Of a stretch of DNA of 32,398 bases, positions 23,516 through 32,019 are shown piece by piece. Under the pieces are notes generated by a model that was not told where the DNA came from, did not search any database, and saw only the letters and a list, made by a program, of their open reading frames with translations. This stretch comes from Pseudomonadota bacterium (GTDB lineage: Bacteria > Desulfobacterota > Desulfobacteria > Desulfobacterales > Desulfobacteraceae), in the NCBI GenBank assembly GCA_018821715.1, contig JAHJLN010000163.1:1-32398 (forward strand), given 5' to 3'. The translations under genes and the position numbers were made by a program. The number at the start of each line of letters is the position of its first letter. Position 1 is the stretch's first letter.

Positions 23516-24061
23516 TTAACTCGGAGCAGAAAACACCCATAAATCACAAAATTGAAATAAAACATCCAGAAACACTTCAATAAAATTATTATAACCAATT
23601 AAAATTATTGAATATATAGTTCATTTGTGATATAAATAATACACTTCTAAATCACAAATGGAGGCATCAATGGGATTTAAATCAAAACACAAATATCTTA
23701 CATTTTCAGATCTTGAGAAAGAATCGAGAGATCAAAATAATAAAAGCCTTGAGACCCTAATGAATCTGGAGAGCACTATCGACTGGGAAGGTGAACACTG
23801 ATGTTAAAAATCATCACTTTTCAGGGAGTCACGACTTTGGCAAGTTGTGTTGCCTTTTGCTCTGGGCGTAGAATCTAATATTTTTCTGTGTTCAACATTC
23901 CTGATTTTTACAACTTTGAGAAGAAGTCTAAATACTATCTCAAAAAGGTTGAGCAAATTGCCACTTTAATATAAACGTAGTTTGACGCAGAATGAACTAC
24001 ATCCAGGCTGACAGGAAATGATATTATTAGCACCAGAACCTGCAATCGATTTATTGTTGTA
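23516..24061. other. IS-remnant region between the array and sigZ
   Basis: About 550 bases without an intact gene. It holds a 10-bp perfect inverted repeat (CATTTGTGAT 23622-23631 / ATCACAAATG 23651-23660) and a short IS-like frame at 23670. Further frames such as the one reading IPDFYNFEKKSKYYLKKVEQ (about 23890-23970) look like relics I cannot assign. Confidence 0.5.
23670..23801 (+). pseudogene. 43-codon fragment, possibly the start of an IS transposase
   Basis: ATG 23670 is preceded by GGAGG at a good distance (23660-23664) and encodes MGFKSKHKYLTFSDLEKESR then SLETLMNLESTIDWEGEH. The LTFSDLE and IDWE features resemble the beginning of IS5-like transposases, but the frame ends after 43 codons. 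The perfect inverted repeat just upstream could be an IS end or an operator. Alternatively it is a genuine small protein. Confidence 0.4.
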
Positions 24062-24643
24062 ATGGATACTCAAATGAAAACTATATGTAACTGCAACGAG
24101 AGTGATTGGAAGAAATTCGGGCGGCAGTTAAAAATATTCATTAAAAAGAAAATTAAGCCTGAAGATAACGCGGATGATATCCTGATGGAAGTCTTTATGA
24201 AAATAGAAAAAAATATCGATCAATTGAAGGATACCGAAAAACTTGTTCCGTGGGTATATCGTATCACCCGAAATACGATAACGGATCATTATAGAAAAAA
24301 GACAATTGCCACTATTGATATCGATACGTTACCTGAAATTCCGGATAAAAATAACGATGTGGATAGATCCGAGGAAATTAAAAACGCATTAAAGCCATTT
24401 ATCGATGCTTTACCAAAAGAATACAAAAACGCGCTTGTTTCAATTGATATTGAAGGAATGACACAAAAAGATTTTGCGGTTAAGCACGCCATAAGCTTGT
24501 CCGGTGCCAAATCCAGGATTCAGCGGGCAAGAACGTTATTGAAAAAAGAACTTTGCAAATGCTGTGAGTTTCATTCCGATGTCTATGGCAATATCTATCA
24601 TTATCAGCGAAAAATAAACGATACTCAAAAGGGAATCGAATAA
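24062..24643 (+). CDS. sigZ: SigZ-type ECF RNA polymerase sigma factor
   Basis: This 193-residue ECF sigma factor has region 2 (DNADDILMEVFMKIEKNIDQ, then VPWVYRITRNTITDHYRKK, about residues 37-81). A linker and region 4 follow (DALPKEYKNALVSIDIEGMT, then HAISLSGAKSRIQRARTLLK, about residues 118-163). The C-terminal CKCCEFHSDVYGN Cys cluster matches the SigZ subgroup and could sense metal or redox state. It directly precedes arsM in the same direction, so it may control arsM. No anti-sigma factor gene is adjacent. Start codon choice (24062 or ATG 24074) is uncertain because no ribosome site is clear. Confidence 0.85.
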   Translation: MDTQMKTICNCNESDWKKFGRQLKIFIKKKIKPEDNADDILMEVFMKIEKNIDQLKDTEKLVPWVYRITRNTITDHYRKKTIATIDIDTLPEIPDKNNDVDRSEEIKNALKPFIDALPKEYKNALVSIDIEGMTQKDFAVKHAISLSGAKSRIQRARTLLKKELCKCCEFHSDVYGNIYHYQRKINDTQKGIE

Positions 24644-24794
24644 TCCCTTCCGCGCTGAAAAGCTTTCCGAACATTGACCGGCTCTTCCGGACAACGCTTC
24701 TCATAATTTTTTTGCGTCCTTTTTTATCTCCTGCCGTCTGTATGTTTGAGGATTGGAACATTATTTTAAAACAACCAGATCAGGAGGATAGAAA

Positions 24795-25607
24795 ATGGAA
24801 CAGAATGATCAACAAAAAATCGTTCGCGAAGAATACGCTAAAATAGCGCAAAACGTTTCCACGTCCTGCTGCGGATCGGTAAAGTCGAATGCCCGCGCAG
24901 CAAGTATCAAAGTGGGGTATTCCGAGGATGAACTCGAATCCATTCCGGATAATGCCAACATGGGTCTGGGATGCGGAAATCCCACCGCGCTCGCCTCCAT
25001 CTCAGAAGGCGAAACCGTTCTAGACCTTGGCTCCGGCGGAGGCATGGACTGTTTTCTGGCAGTGCAAAAGGTGGGGCCTTCAGGGAAGGTCATAGGTGTC
25101 GACATGACTCCGGAAATGGTTGAAAAGGCGAGACAAAACGCCGTGAAAATGGGTCATGCCAATGTTGAATTCAGGCTGGGAGAAATCGAGAGCCTTCCGG
25201 TGGCCGATTCCTTGGTTGATGTAATCATCTCGAACTGCGTGATCAACCTGTCGATGTGTAAAGATCAGGTTTTTCAGGAAGCCTATCGCGTCCTTAAAAA
25301 GGGGGGCAGAATCATGATATCTGATGTCATGCTAATCGGAGAACTTCCTGAAAACGTTGTAAAATCCGTAAGCGCCTATGTTGGGTGCATAGCTGGAGCG
25401 GTAAAGAAAGAAAAGTATCTTCAAATGATAGCTGATGCCGGGTTCAGTGATGTACGTATTATCGAGGAAACAAAAATTCCGGCGGAACTGTGGGCTAACG
25501 ATCCGATGGCGGAAAAAATAAGGAAGGAAACCGGCATGACCAAGGGAGCTGGCAAAAGTTTATTTGATTCTATCGCCAGCGTCAAAATTTTCGCGCAAAA
25601 AAAATAA
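24795..25607 (+). CDS. arsM: Arsenite methyltransferase ArsM
   Basis: ArsM uses SAM to methylate As(III) to volatile or less toxic forms. The 270-residue protein has the SAM motif TVLDLGSGGGMDCFLA (about residues 74-89), KVIGVDMTPEMVEKARQNAV and VIISNCVINL. Cysteines in SCCGS (residues 24-28), GLGCGNP (about 57-63) and AYVGCIAGAV (about 195-204) fit the As(III)-binding positions of the family. GGAGG is nine bases before the ATG. A strong inverted repeat follows the stop. The 24644-24794 gap contains GGAAC, an ECF-type -35 candidate, making SigZ control plausible but unproven. Confidence 0.92.
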   Translation: MEQNDQQKIVREEYAKIAQNVSTSCCGSVKSNARAASIKVGYSEDELESIPDNANMGLGCGNPTALASISEGETVLDLGSGGGMDCFLAVQKVGPSGKVIGVDMTPEMVEKARQNAVKMGHANVEFRLGEIESLPVADSLVDVIISNCVINLSMCKDQVFQEAYRVLKKGGRIMISDVMLIGELPENVVKSVSAYVGCIAGAVKKEKYLQMIADAGFSDVRIIEETKIPAELWANDPMAEKIRKETGMTKGAGKSLFDSIASVKIFAQKK

Positions 25608-25616
25608 ATTTGCCTG

Positions 25617-25650
25617 CTCTCCGCTTTTTATTTTTATAAAAGGCGGAGAG
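25617..25650 (+). terminator. Hairpin after arsM
   Basis: CTCTCCGCTTTTTAT pairs with ATAAAAGGCGGAGAG around a short loop, a stem of about 15 bp with one T-G pair. It is a strong hairpin 10 bases past the arsM stop but lacks a clear U-run, so it may act as an mRNA stabiliser or a weak terminator. Confidence 0.55.
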
Positions 25651-25689
25651 CTCAATCAAATTGTTTTCAAAACCAAATAGGTGATAAAA

Positions 25690-26415
25690 ATGAGCCCTCC
25701 AAAAAATTATATACTACTTTATGTCACGATTGTCCTGGGGGCAGGCTCCCTGCTCCCTTTTTATGCATTTCTGTTCTTCGGTCCATTCAACTTCGTTGAT
25801 CTTGGACTGCTAAAATATCAGGCACTTACGGTTGATGCTGCACTTTGTTTGTTGTTCTTTTTACAACACAGCATTTTAGTACGCAAAGGTATGCGCCGCA
25901 GGATTCAGAACTTTGTACCAGCTGATTATTACGCTGCTTTCTATTCCATTACGTCGAGCATACCCCTTATCCTTATGATAGCCCTGTGGCAAGAAACAGG
26001 TCTAATCTCATCCGCAGAAGATGTTTTGTACTGGATCTTACGGTTATTGTTCATTTTTGGTATGGTCGGGTTTTATTGGGGCGTCAAGTCGCTTGGTTTT
26101 TTCGATCCATTCGGCACCCTGAATATACGCCGCCTCATCCGTAATAAGCCCCAAAAAACATTGCCCCTTTTGGTTAAGGGCCCCTATTTGTGGGTTCGTC
26201 ATCCTCTTTATTTTTTCTCTCTGGTCATGATCTGGGCGAATCCGCACTTCAGCCATGACAGGCTCCTATTCAATGCCTTATGGACAGGTTGGATCATCAT
26301 CGGGACGATGCTGGAGGAAAGGGACCTTGTTTCCGAATTTGGGGATGGATATCGTGACTATCAAAAAAGAGTACCTATGCTCGTACCCTATAAGTGGCCA
26401 GTGAAGCAGGCTTGA
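25690..26415 (+). CDS. Isoprenylcysteine carboxyl methyltransferase/PEMT-like membrane methyltransferase
   Basis: An integral membrane protein of about 241 residues with five or six hydrophobic segments. The C-terminal signature GPYLWVRHPLYFFSLVMIWA, then EERDLVSEFGDGYRDYQKRV and PMLVPY, is the SAM-binding core of the ICMT/phospholipid methyltransferase family. The substrate is unknown; NnrU-like relatives share this topology. I prefer ATG 25690 (AGGTGA spaced six bases) to the GTG at 25681. It follows arsM by about 80 bases in the same direction, and the sigZ-arsM-methyltransferase order suggests a functional unit. Confidence 0.85.
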   Translation: MSPPKNYILLYVTIVLGAGSLLPFYAFLFFGPFNFVDLGLLKYQALTVDAALCLLFFLQHSILVRKGMRRRIQNFVPADYYAAFYSITSSIPLILMIALWQETGLISSAEDVLYWILRLLFIFGMVGFYWGVKSLGFFDPFGTLNIRRLIRNKPQKTLPLLVKGPYLWVRHPLYFFSLVMIWANPHFSHDRLLFNALWTGWIIIGTMLEERDLVSEFGDGYRDYQKRVPMLVPYKWPVKQA

Positions 26416-26480
26416 CAAATCTCAAAATTATCGAAAGCAGACGTATAATATTATCTACATTCGACAAAAACACTAAACAA

Positions 26481-26537
26481 CCACCGGCTTAAAGCCGGTG
26501 GGTTTAAACTCGCGGACTGAAAGTCCTGCAATACCGG
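26481..26537. repeat. IS200/IS605-type end with three consecutive hairpins
   Basis: CACCGGCTT-A-AAGCCGGTG (26482-26500), GGACT-GAA-AGTCC (about 26515-26527) and ACCGGC-TTAG-GCCGGT (about 26533-26548) lie directly beyond the tnpA stop. Subterminal hairpins are recognised by HUH TnpA enzymes. The two outer ones share the ACCGGC...GCCGGT sequence. Confidence 0.65.
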
Positions 26538-26552
26538 CTTAGGCCGGTTGGT

Positions 26553-27098
26553 TCATTCAATATCAAACTGATCATTGGGATCTTTCTCAAAATGATGTTC
26601 AAGGTATTCACGAATCATGTCTTTTGTTAGCTCTCCAGATGTCACACAAAAATATCCTCGTGCCCAAAAATGCCTCCCCCAATACCGTTTCTTTACATGG
26701 GGAAATTCTTCAAATATCTTACAAGACAATCTTCCTTTAAGTCTTCGCATGATATCTGATGGAGAGATGTTTGGTGGTGCTAACACCAAGATGTGAACAT
26801 GGTCTTTACTAACGACCCCTCTCAAAATATGTATTTCAAATCTTTCACAAGTTTGGCGAACAAGTTCTCGCACCCGAAGAGCAAGTTCTCCTTGCAACAT
26901 ATGATAACGATACTTGGTTATCCTAAAGTCCTGTCCCTGGTATCTTGGATCCAAATCGCTTTCTCTGGGGAAAAACGGAAATCGGCAACTAACCGGCAGC
27001 ATTAATGAGATAAAGCGGATAGCCATAGGATTATACTCTCCAGGACAGATAACGCCATGGAAATGGCAATAACCAATGCAGTTTTTCTTATCTATCAA
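26553..27098 (-). CDS. tnpA: IS200/IS605-family TnpA (HUH/Y1 transposase)
   Basis: The protein carries ITKYRYHMLQGELALRVREL, the HUH motif in VVSKDHVHILVLAPP, the RRLKGRLSCKIFEEFP helix, RYWGRHFWARGYFCVTSG and the catalytic Tyr in MIREYLEHHF. All Y1 transposase elements are present, so it may be active. These enzymes move single-stranded DNA and need only terminal hairpins. The first 32 residues from 27098 look unlike the family; ATG 27002 gives a 149-residue protein of normal size and is the more likely start. No tnpB is present. The downstream hairpins fit one end of the element. Confidence 0.85.
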   Translation of the reverse strand: MIDKKNCIGYCHFHGVICPGEYNPMAIRFISLMLPVSCRFPFFPRESDLDPRYQGQDFRITKYRYHMLQGELALRVRELVRQTCERFEIHILRGVVSKDHVHILVLAPPNISPSDIMRRLKGRLSCKIFEEFPHVKKRYWGRHFWARGYFCVTSGELTKDMIREYLEHHFEKDPNDQFDIE

Positions 27099-27175
27099 CC
27101 GAAAGAAAAGACTATTTAAATCCGTTTGAAGCGGTTGAAAGTTATATTAAAGGGAAAACTCCTTGGTTATAGTAG

Positions 27176-27231
27176 ATTTATCATTGAAAATTCGGATTGA
27201 CACTCCGAATTTTCAATGATAAATTACCAAT
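27176..27231 (+). promoter_or_regulatory. Perfect 20-bp palindrome with embedded leaderless promoter upstream of the AAA ATPase
   Basis: Arms 27176-27195 and 27205-27224 are perfect inverted repeats around a 9-base loop. The loop contains TTGACA (27197-27202). After a 17-base spacer TAAATT (27220-27225) serves as -10, and the ATG follows at 27232, so the transcript should be leaderless. A symmetric operator covering the whole promoter is the simplest reading. Confidence 0.65.
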
Positions 27232-28368
27232 ATGATTCAAAGACCATCACATATAAATGCACTGGAAAAAGCACTAAACAGAACTCCTGTTGCATCCCTT
27301 CTGGGACCGAGGCAATGTGGAAAAACAACATTAGCCAGAATCTTTGAAAAGAAATTTAATGCCACATTCTTTGATTTGGAATCGTCCCAGGATCTTCAGC
27401 GTCTTCAAAACCCGGAATTAAGCCTTGGGGCTCTTGAAGGTCTTGTGATTATAGATGAAATCCAGGAAAAACCAGAACTTTTCAAAACCTTACGTGTGTT
27501 GGTAGACAAGCCGGACAGACGTACCAAATTCCTTATACTTGGTAGTGCTTCGCCTCACATTATAAAAAATGCATCAGAAACTTTAGCCGGACGAACTGAA
27601 TTTATCGAGTTGTCGGGTTTCAATTTCATCGAAACTGATAAAAGCAATATTCAAGATCTCTGGTTACGCGGAGGATATCCCCTTTCATATCTTGCCGGTT
27701 CAACAGAAAAGAGTATCAGCTGGAGAGAGGCGTTCATTCGAACTTTCCTGGAAAGAGATATCCCTCAGCTGGGATTCAAAATACCAGCTGCAGCAATGAG
27801 AAGATTCTGGACCATGCTTGCCCACTATCACGGCCAGACGCTGAACGCTTCGGAAATTGGCCGATCCCTGGGAGTTACGGATAAAACAATCAGGACCTAT
27901 CTGGATATCCTGACAGGTACTTTTATGATGAGACAGTTGCAGCCATGGTATGAAAACTTAAGTAAAAGGCAGGTAAAAGCACCCAAGATCTATTTCAGAG
28001 ATTCCGGCCTTTTGCATCACCTGCTTACTATTACCGATATGCACAATCTCCTGGGACACCCCAAATTGGGCGCTTCCTGGGAAGGTTTTGCTATGGAACA
28101 GACGATACAAATACTTAAACCGGGCGAAGTATATTACTGGGCTACCTATAGCGGGGCAGAACTGGATCTGTTATTCCTTAAAGAGGGTAAAAAATATGGA
28201 ATAGAATTTAAGTTCAATGAGGCCCCCAAACTTACAAAGTCTATGCGCATTGCCTGTGAAGATCTTAAATTAAAACATCTTTGGATCGTCTATCCAGGAG
28301 AACATAGTTACCCTGTAGAAAAAAATATTTCTGTTTTACCTTTAAGTCACATCACTGATATTGCATAA
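27232..28368 (+). CDS. AAA-family ATPase with DUF4143 domain
   Basis: This 378-residue protein has a Walker A motif (GPRQCGKTT, residues 25-33), Walker B (GLVIIDEIQ, about residues 70-78), sensor 1 (KFLILGSAS) and the TLAGRTEFIELSGFNF arginine-finger region. The C-terminal DUF4143 domain (EIGRSLGVTDKTIRTYLDIL, KAPKIYFRDSGLLHHLL) ends with a PD-(D/E)XK-like tail (GAELDLLFLKEGKKYGIEFK). The family is widespread and poorly understood; members are often linked to mobile DNA or toxin-antitoxin-like behaviour. The D...EFK residues of the nuclease-like fold are visible, but activity is unproven. The promoter abuts the ATG and an attC-like site follows, so it is probably a cassette gene. Confidence 0.88.
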   Translation: MIQRPSHINALEKALNRTPVASLLGPRQCGKTTLARIFEKKFNATFFDLESSQDLQRLQNPELSLGALEGLVIIDEIQEKPELFKTLRVLVDKPDRRTKFLILGSASPHIIKNASETLAGRTEFIELSGFNFIETDKSNIQDLWLRGGYPLSYLAGSTEKSISWREAFIRTFLERDIPQLGFKIPAAAMRRFWTMLAHYHGQTLNASEIGRSLGVTDKTIRTYLDILTGTFMMRQLQPWYENLSKRQVKAPKIYFRDSGLLHHLLTITDMHNLLGHPKLGASWEGFAMEQTIQILKPGEVYYWATYSGAELDLLFLKEGKKYGIEFKFNEAPKLTKSMRIACEDLKLKHLWIVYPGEHSYPVEKNISVLPLSHITDIA

Positions 28369-28373
28369 AAAAT

Positions 28374-28420
28374 ATTCAACAATCAAAATGTAGCGGATTT
28401 CACCGGTGATTTTATAATTT
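28374..28420 (+). repeat. attC-like site with intact left half, eroded right box
   Basis: The left box ATTCAAC (28374-28380) matches the consensus. AAAAT, extrahelical G and the following arm face CCGGTG ATTTT as in the site at 17016, but the expected GTT box is replaced by ATAATTT. The left part is identical to the 22318 site for 12 bases. It would mark the distal known end of the array. Confidence 0.55.
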
Positions 28421-28476
28421 TTTTACTACGAAGAATCAAAACAAAAATCTGCCTGAATTTTAAAGGAGTTTTACGA

Positions 28477-31400
28477 ATGCAAATGTCTGAATCGGTATCT
28501 GATATCTTTAGAACCTTATTTTTAATTTTGGCATTGTGCTTGTTAACAGATTCATTGGCCCATGCCAGCAAGCAAAACAATCCTCTTGAAGACATTAGAC
28601 AAAAACATAATATTCACGGCGAACTGCTTGATCTGAAAAACAGTATCGATCCCCCCCGATCAGAATGGATTGAATTTGAAAAAGAACTCTATCGATCTAT
28701 TTTCAAGGATAAACAATATGATGTTCTTATTGTTCCCTTCCAGAATTTGGCACGGCCTATAGCATTGAGCTCGAGAAAAATCATAACCAATCGCATGGCC
28801 TTTGAATTACGTCAGCGATCAGCAATAAATATACCTCCCCTCAATCTGGTTTACAGGGCATTGGGGAACACTGCCCGTTATTTTGAGGACAAAGATGTGT
28901 ATCGACTCGCCTCTCAGCTGAAGGTAAAAAAGATACTTTGGGGGTTTATCGGGCATTACTATGACAAAGAAAAAAAGAAAACCATGTACCGGATCTCAAT
29001 CATACGTGAGGAGACCACTCCTGAAGGGAGAAGAGGAGAATCTATTAGTAAATCTTGGGAAGGTATTCCTGTCGGGCCAGATAATTTTCCGTCGTCGGCA
29101 TTTTCCTCCATACTGGATGAGGTTCTTAATTTCGTTGGTTTTGCAGAAAAGAAAACCAATGAGGAGTTTAAGAATGAAACTATAGCAATTGTCGACGATC
29201 TAAAACTTCCAGAAAACCTTCTTAAGATGGTCAGACAATCAGACAGGCATCCCCTGGTCCAGGCATACTATATGCAGCTTATGGGACTTCTTTCACCATC
29301 GGTTTGCAGCGTCGAACTTCAAAAAGATTTTTTTATCAGATCCTTATCACTTCTATGGCAGGCAGATGAATCGTCTCCTGACGTTAAGCTACTGAAAGCC
29401 CGGGCATATCTTTATCTTGACCAACGTCCGAAGGCCGTTAAACTGCTCGGATATTCTGGTACACCTGAGGCGAAAGCCTTTAAGGAATTTTTGAATGCCA
29501 ATCTGCCAGCTCAGAAGACGTACATACAGCAAATCAAATCGCCTGTAAAAAAACTGATGGCACAGCTCGAACAGTATCATCTTGAGGCTGTTTATGCATC
29601 TGCTAAAAAACGCCCGGAAATAAGGTGGGTGGTTGAGTCAGTACCTGAAAGCTGGCAATACCTGGTTGCACAAAAACTCATGGGGCACGATAGTTGGTCC
29701 AACCAAAGTAACATACCCTTAAAAGCGATTTTGGATAAAGAATTTCCTGTTGGTGGCGTTACAATGGAAGCCCATTATAAATCTGCCCTGGCTTCCGGAG
29801 AGCTCGAGCAGAAAAGAATGGAATTTGAAATGCTCTTTATCGATCATATCTGGGAAGCGATTCGATCTGATGAAACAAGATTATTTCCTCAGTCCGGTAT
29901 GGATACCCTGTCGGATTATGACTATCTTGTACTTTTCCAGGCCATTGGGGAAACAAACCTGCTGAAATACACCAAATTTTATCAACACATTCAGGGTAAA
30001 CCAGAAACCGCTCTTCAGCTGATGAATGCCTTTATGCCCATATTTCAGGGACACCCGACATTTCATGTCAGGAAGGCAAGTATCATCCAGGATTTGTATG
30101 AACAATCCAAATCACTAACGGATCTCAGAAAGTCCGATCTTGTTAATCAAATAATTAAAAACGGATTCAAGGGTTTATGGTGGATCGGACAGGATGAGCC
30201 GAAACTTGCAACCTATTATATTTCTCAACTGCTAAATAGTTATGAAGACCAGATTAAAAGCGGAAAGATACCCTATCTCAAAGAGGCCTTTCCCGGAGCA
30301 CTTATTAAAACTCATATAAGGCGTGAATATCCTCCCAACAGACTAATGTTACTGATTCACTTAGGTTTTACGCTGGAAGAGAAACTTGAGTTCATTCATT
30401 ATGATATTGATGACATTTCCATATTGACTAAAAAACGGTCTATCCAAAAAGAATACTCTGAAGAAAAGATTGTGAATTTGAAGAACAGGTTCCTGGGCAA
30501 CCCCCAATGGATTCCGCTAAAGGCCAAACTATGTAAGCTTTCGGGACAGTATGAGGCGCTTGAAGAAATATACAAAACCGGTATCAATGAAAACTCCTTA
30601 TTTTGGGATAATTATGAACAACTGGGGCTTGAATATCTGCGAAAAGGGGAATATGTCAAGGCAAGGGAGCTGTACATGGAATATTTGCCTTTTACAGAAA
30701 AAGATACTGAGTATCACAAAGTTGCCTTGTCAAATAATTCCTATATGGCTGGCAGCCATTTTTTCTGGCGGGGAGATCATCAATCTGCCAGGGTCTTTTA
30801 TATAATCAGTGCAGAATTGAATACCGGTAGTGGCGCGTCCATAACATCCCAGGTTCGTTTGAGCCTGCTTGAACAAAAATTTGGAGCGGCAGCCGATTAT
30901 TCACAGCAACGTGCAAAGCGATATAATGATCCGTATGGTTTTCGTGACTACATGAGTTTACTTCATGTTCTCAATCAGTCTGAACCTGCATGGTCAATAT
31001 TTGATAGTCTGATCGGCCGATTTTCAACTCCTCAAATTTGGTCATCCGCTTTTGTGGGGCACAGGACAAATTCAACGTCAAAGGCGGAATTAAAAAGTTG
31101 GCTTAATGATAAAAAGAAATTAGTCAAAGGAAGGTCAAATAATCCAGCACGTTTTGCATTGTTATCAATGATCGACCGGAAACCAGATGTTTCAGATGTA
31201 GACTATATAGGTGAACTGGAGTTGAGCCATATTAATTTGACCCCTAACGAAGAGCACATAGACCAAAAGGAAATAGGAAAAAAGTTCCGGTACCACCCTG
31301 TCCAACTGATGGACAGGGTGGTACTTAATAAACAGGTACTCCAGGCAAAACCGCCCAAAAGATATCAATGCATTGCAAACGGCTATTCGTATTTAAAACA

Positions 31401-32019
31401 GAAATCATATGATAAGGCATTTGAAGCATTCAAAGAATTATCAGTTTCCATGAATATAATGATGCCTGCGGGAAGGCAGCTTATGCCTTATATAGTTTTT
31501 TCAGCGTTTAAATCCGGAAAGACTCTCCTGGCCGGAAAAATGATAAGCCAGGAGTTTATCGATGCAAGAGATTATGACATGATACTTGCAAAAGCGGTGC
31601 TTGCCGGGTTGCAAAAGGATCATACTCAGGCCATGGCCCTCTTTCATCAGGCATTTAACAACCATCCTATACTGAATGACAGGTTATTCTTCTCATGGTA
31701 TCAAATTATAGAACTAATGGAGTGGCTCTATATTGATTCTGGTGAAACTCTATATCTTGAACAGGCACTTAAATGGGCAAAATCACATCAGGTCATCCAG
31801 CCCATTTATGCTTGGGCTTTTGCATTTGAAGCAAAGTATACCAAAGATCCCAATAGACAGTTGCGTGCCCTGGCTTATGCCCATTACCTTGATAAACAAT
31901 CAGCCTGGATTTCCCACTTTTCTGCTAAAGAAAAAACAAAAGCCTCTGTCTGGTTCGAAAATCACAACCCTTTCACAGTAGAGGGGCAGGCAGCAAGGAA
32001 TAACCAACAGTCAATTTAA
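28477..32019 (+). CDS. Large exported protein with FlgO/TolB-N-like domain and helical repeats (1180 residues)
   Basis: AAAGGAG is correctly spaced from the ATG. The N-terminal hydrophobic stretch (IFRTLFLILALCLLTDSLAH, then AHA) is a signal peptide, so the protein is periplasmic or surface-exposed. Residues about 75-170 (YDVLIVPFQNLARPIALSSR, then LASQLKVKKILWGFIGHYYD) resemble the alpha/beta domain of TolB-N/FlgO/CsgG-like outer-membrane assembly factors. The rest is almost entirely helical, with TPR-like pairs such as NYEQLGLEYLRKGEYVKARE, GYSYLKQKSYDKAFEAFKEL and YLEQALKWAKSHQ. I recognise no named family. A perfect 14-bp hairpin lies in the gene at 31290-31324. Confidence 0.75.
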   Translation: MQMSESVSDIFRTLFLILALCLLTDSLAHASKQNNPLEDIRQKHNIHGELLDLKNSIDPPRSEWIEFEKELYRSIFKDKQYDVLIVPFQNLARPIALSSRKIITNRMAFELRQRSAINIPPLNLVYRALGNTARYFEDKDVYRLASQLKVKKILWGFIGHYYDKEKKKTMYRISIIREETTPEGRRGESISKSWEGIPVGPDNFPSSAFSSILDEVLNFVGFAEKKTNEEFKNETIAIVDDLKLPENLLKMVRQSDRHPLVQAYYMQLMGLLSPSVCSVELQKDFFIRSLSLLWQADESSPDVKLLKARAYLYLDQRPKAVKLLGYSGTPEAKAFKEFLNANLPAQKTYIQQIKSPVKKLMAQLEQYHLEAVYASAKKRPEIRWVVESVPESWQYLVAQKLMGHDSWSNQSNIPLKAILDKEFPVGGVTMEAHYKSALASGELEQKRMEFEMLFIDHIWEAIRSDETRLFPQSGMDTLSDYDYLVLFQAIGETNLLKYTKFYQHIQGKPETALQLMNAFMPIFQGHPTFHVRKASIIQDLYEQSKSLTDLRKSDLVNQIIKNGFKGLWWIGQDEPKLATYYISQLLNSYEDQIKSGKIPYLKEAFPGALIKTHIRREYPPNRLMLLIHLGFTLEEKLEFIHYDIDDISILTKKRSIQKEYSEEKIVNLKNRFLGNPQWIPLKAKLCKLSGQYEALEEIYKTGINENSLFWDNYEQLGLEYLRKGEYVKARELYMEYLPFTEKDTEYHKVALSNNSYMAGSHFFWRGDHQSARVFYIISAELNTGSGASITSQVRLSLLEQKFGAAADYSQQRAKRYNDPYGFRDYMSLLHVLNQSEPAWSIFDSLIGRFSTPQIWSSAFVGHRTNSTSKAELKSWLNDKKKLVKGRSNNPARFALLSMIDRKPDVSDVDYIGELELSHINLTPNEEHIDQKEIGKKFRYHPVQLMDRVVLNKQVLQAKPPKRYQCIANGYSYLKQKSYDKAFEAFKELSVSMNIMMPAGRQLMPYIVFSAFKSGKTLLAGKMISQEFIDARDYDMILAKAVLAGLQKDHTQAMALFHQAFNNHPILNDRLFFSWYQIIELMEWLYIDSGETLYLEQALKWAKSHQVIQPIYAWAFAFEAKYTKDPNRQLRALAYAHYLDKQSAWISHFSAKEKTKASVWFENHNPFTVEGQAARNNQQSI

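Noticed and set aside
28477..32019. Internal and antisense open frames of 60-85 codons within the large gene
   Set aside because: The 1180-codon frame is continuous with a good ribosome site and signal peptide; the others are shadows.
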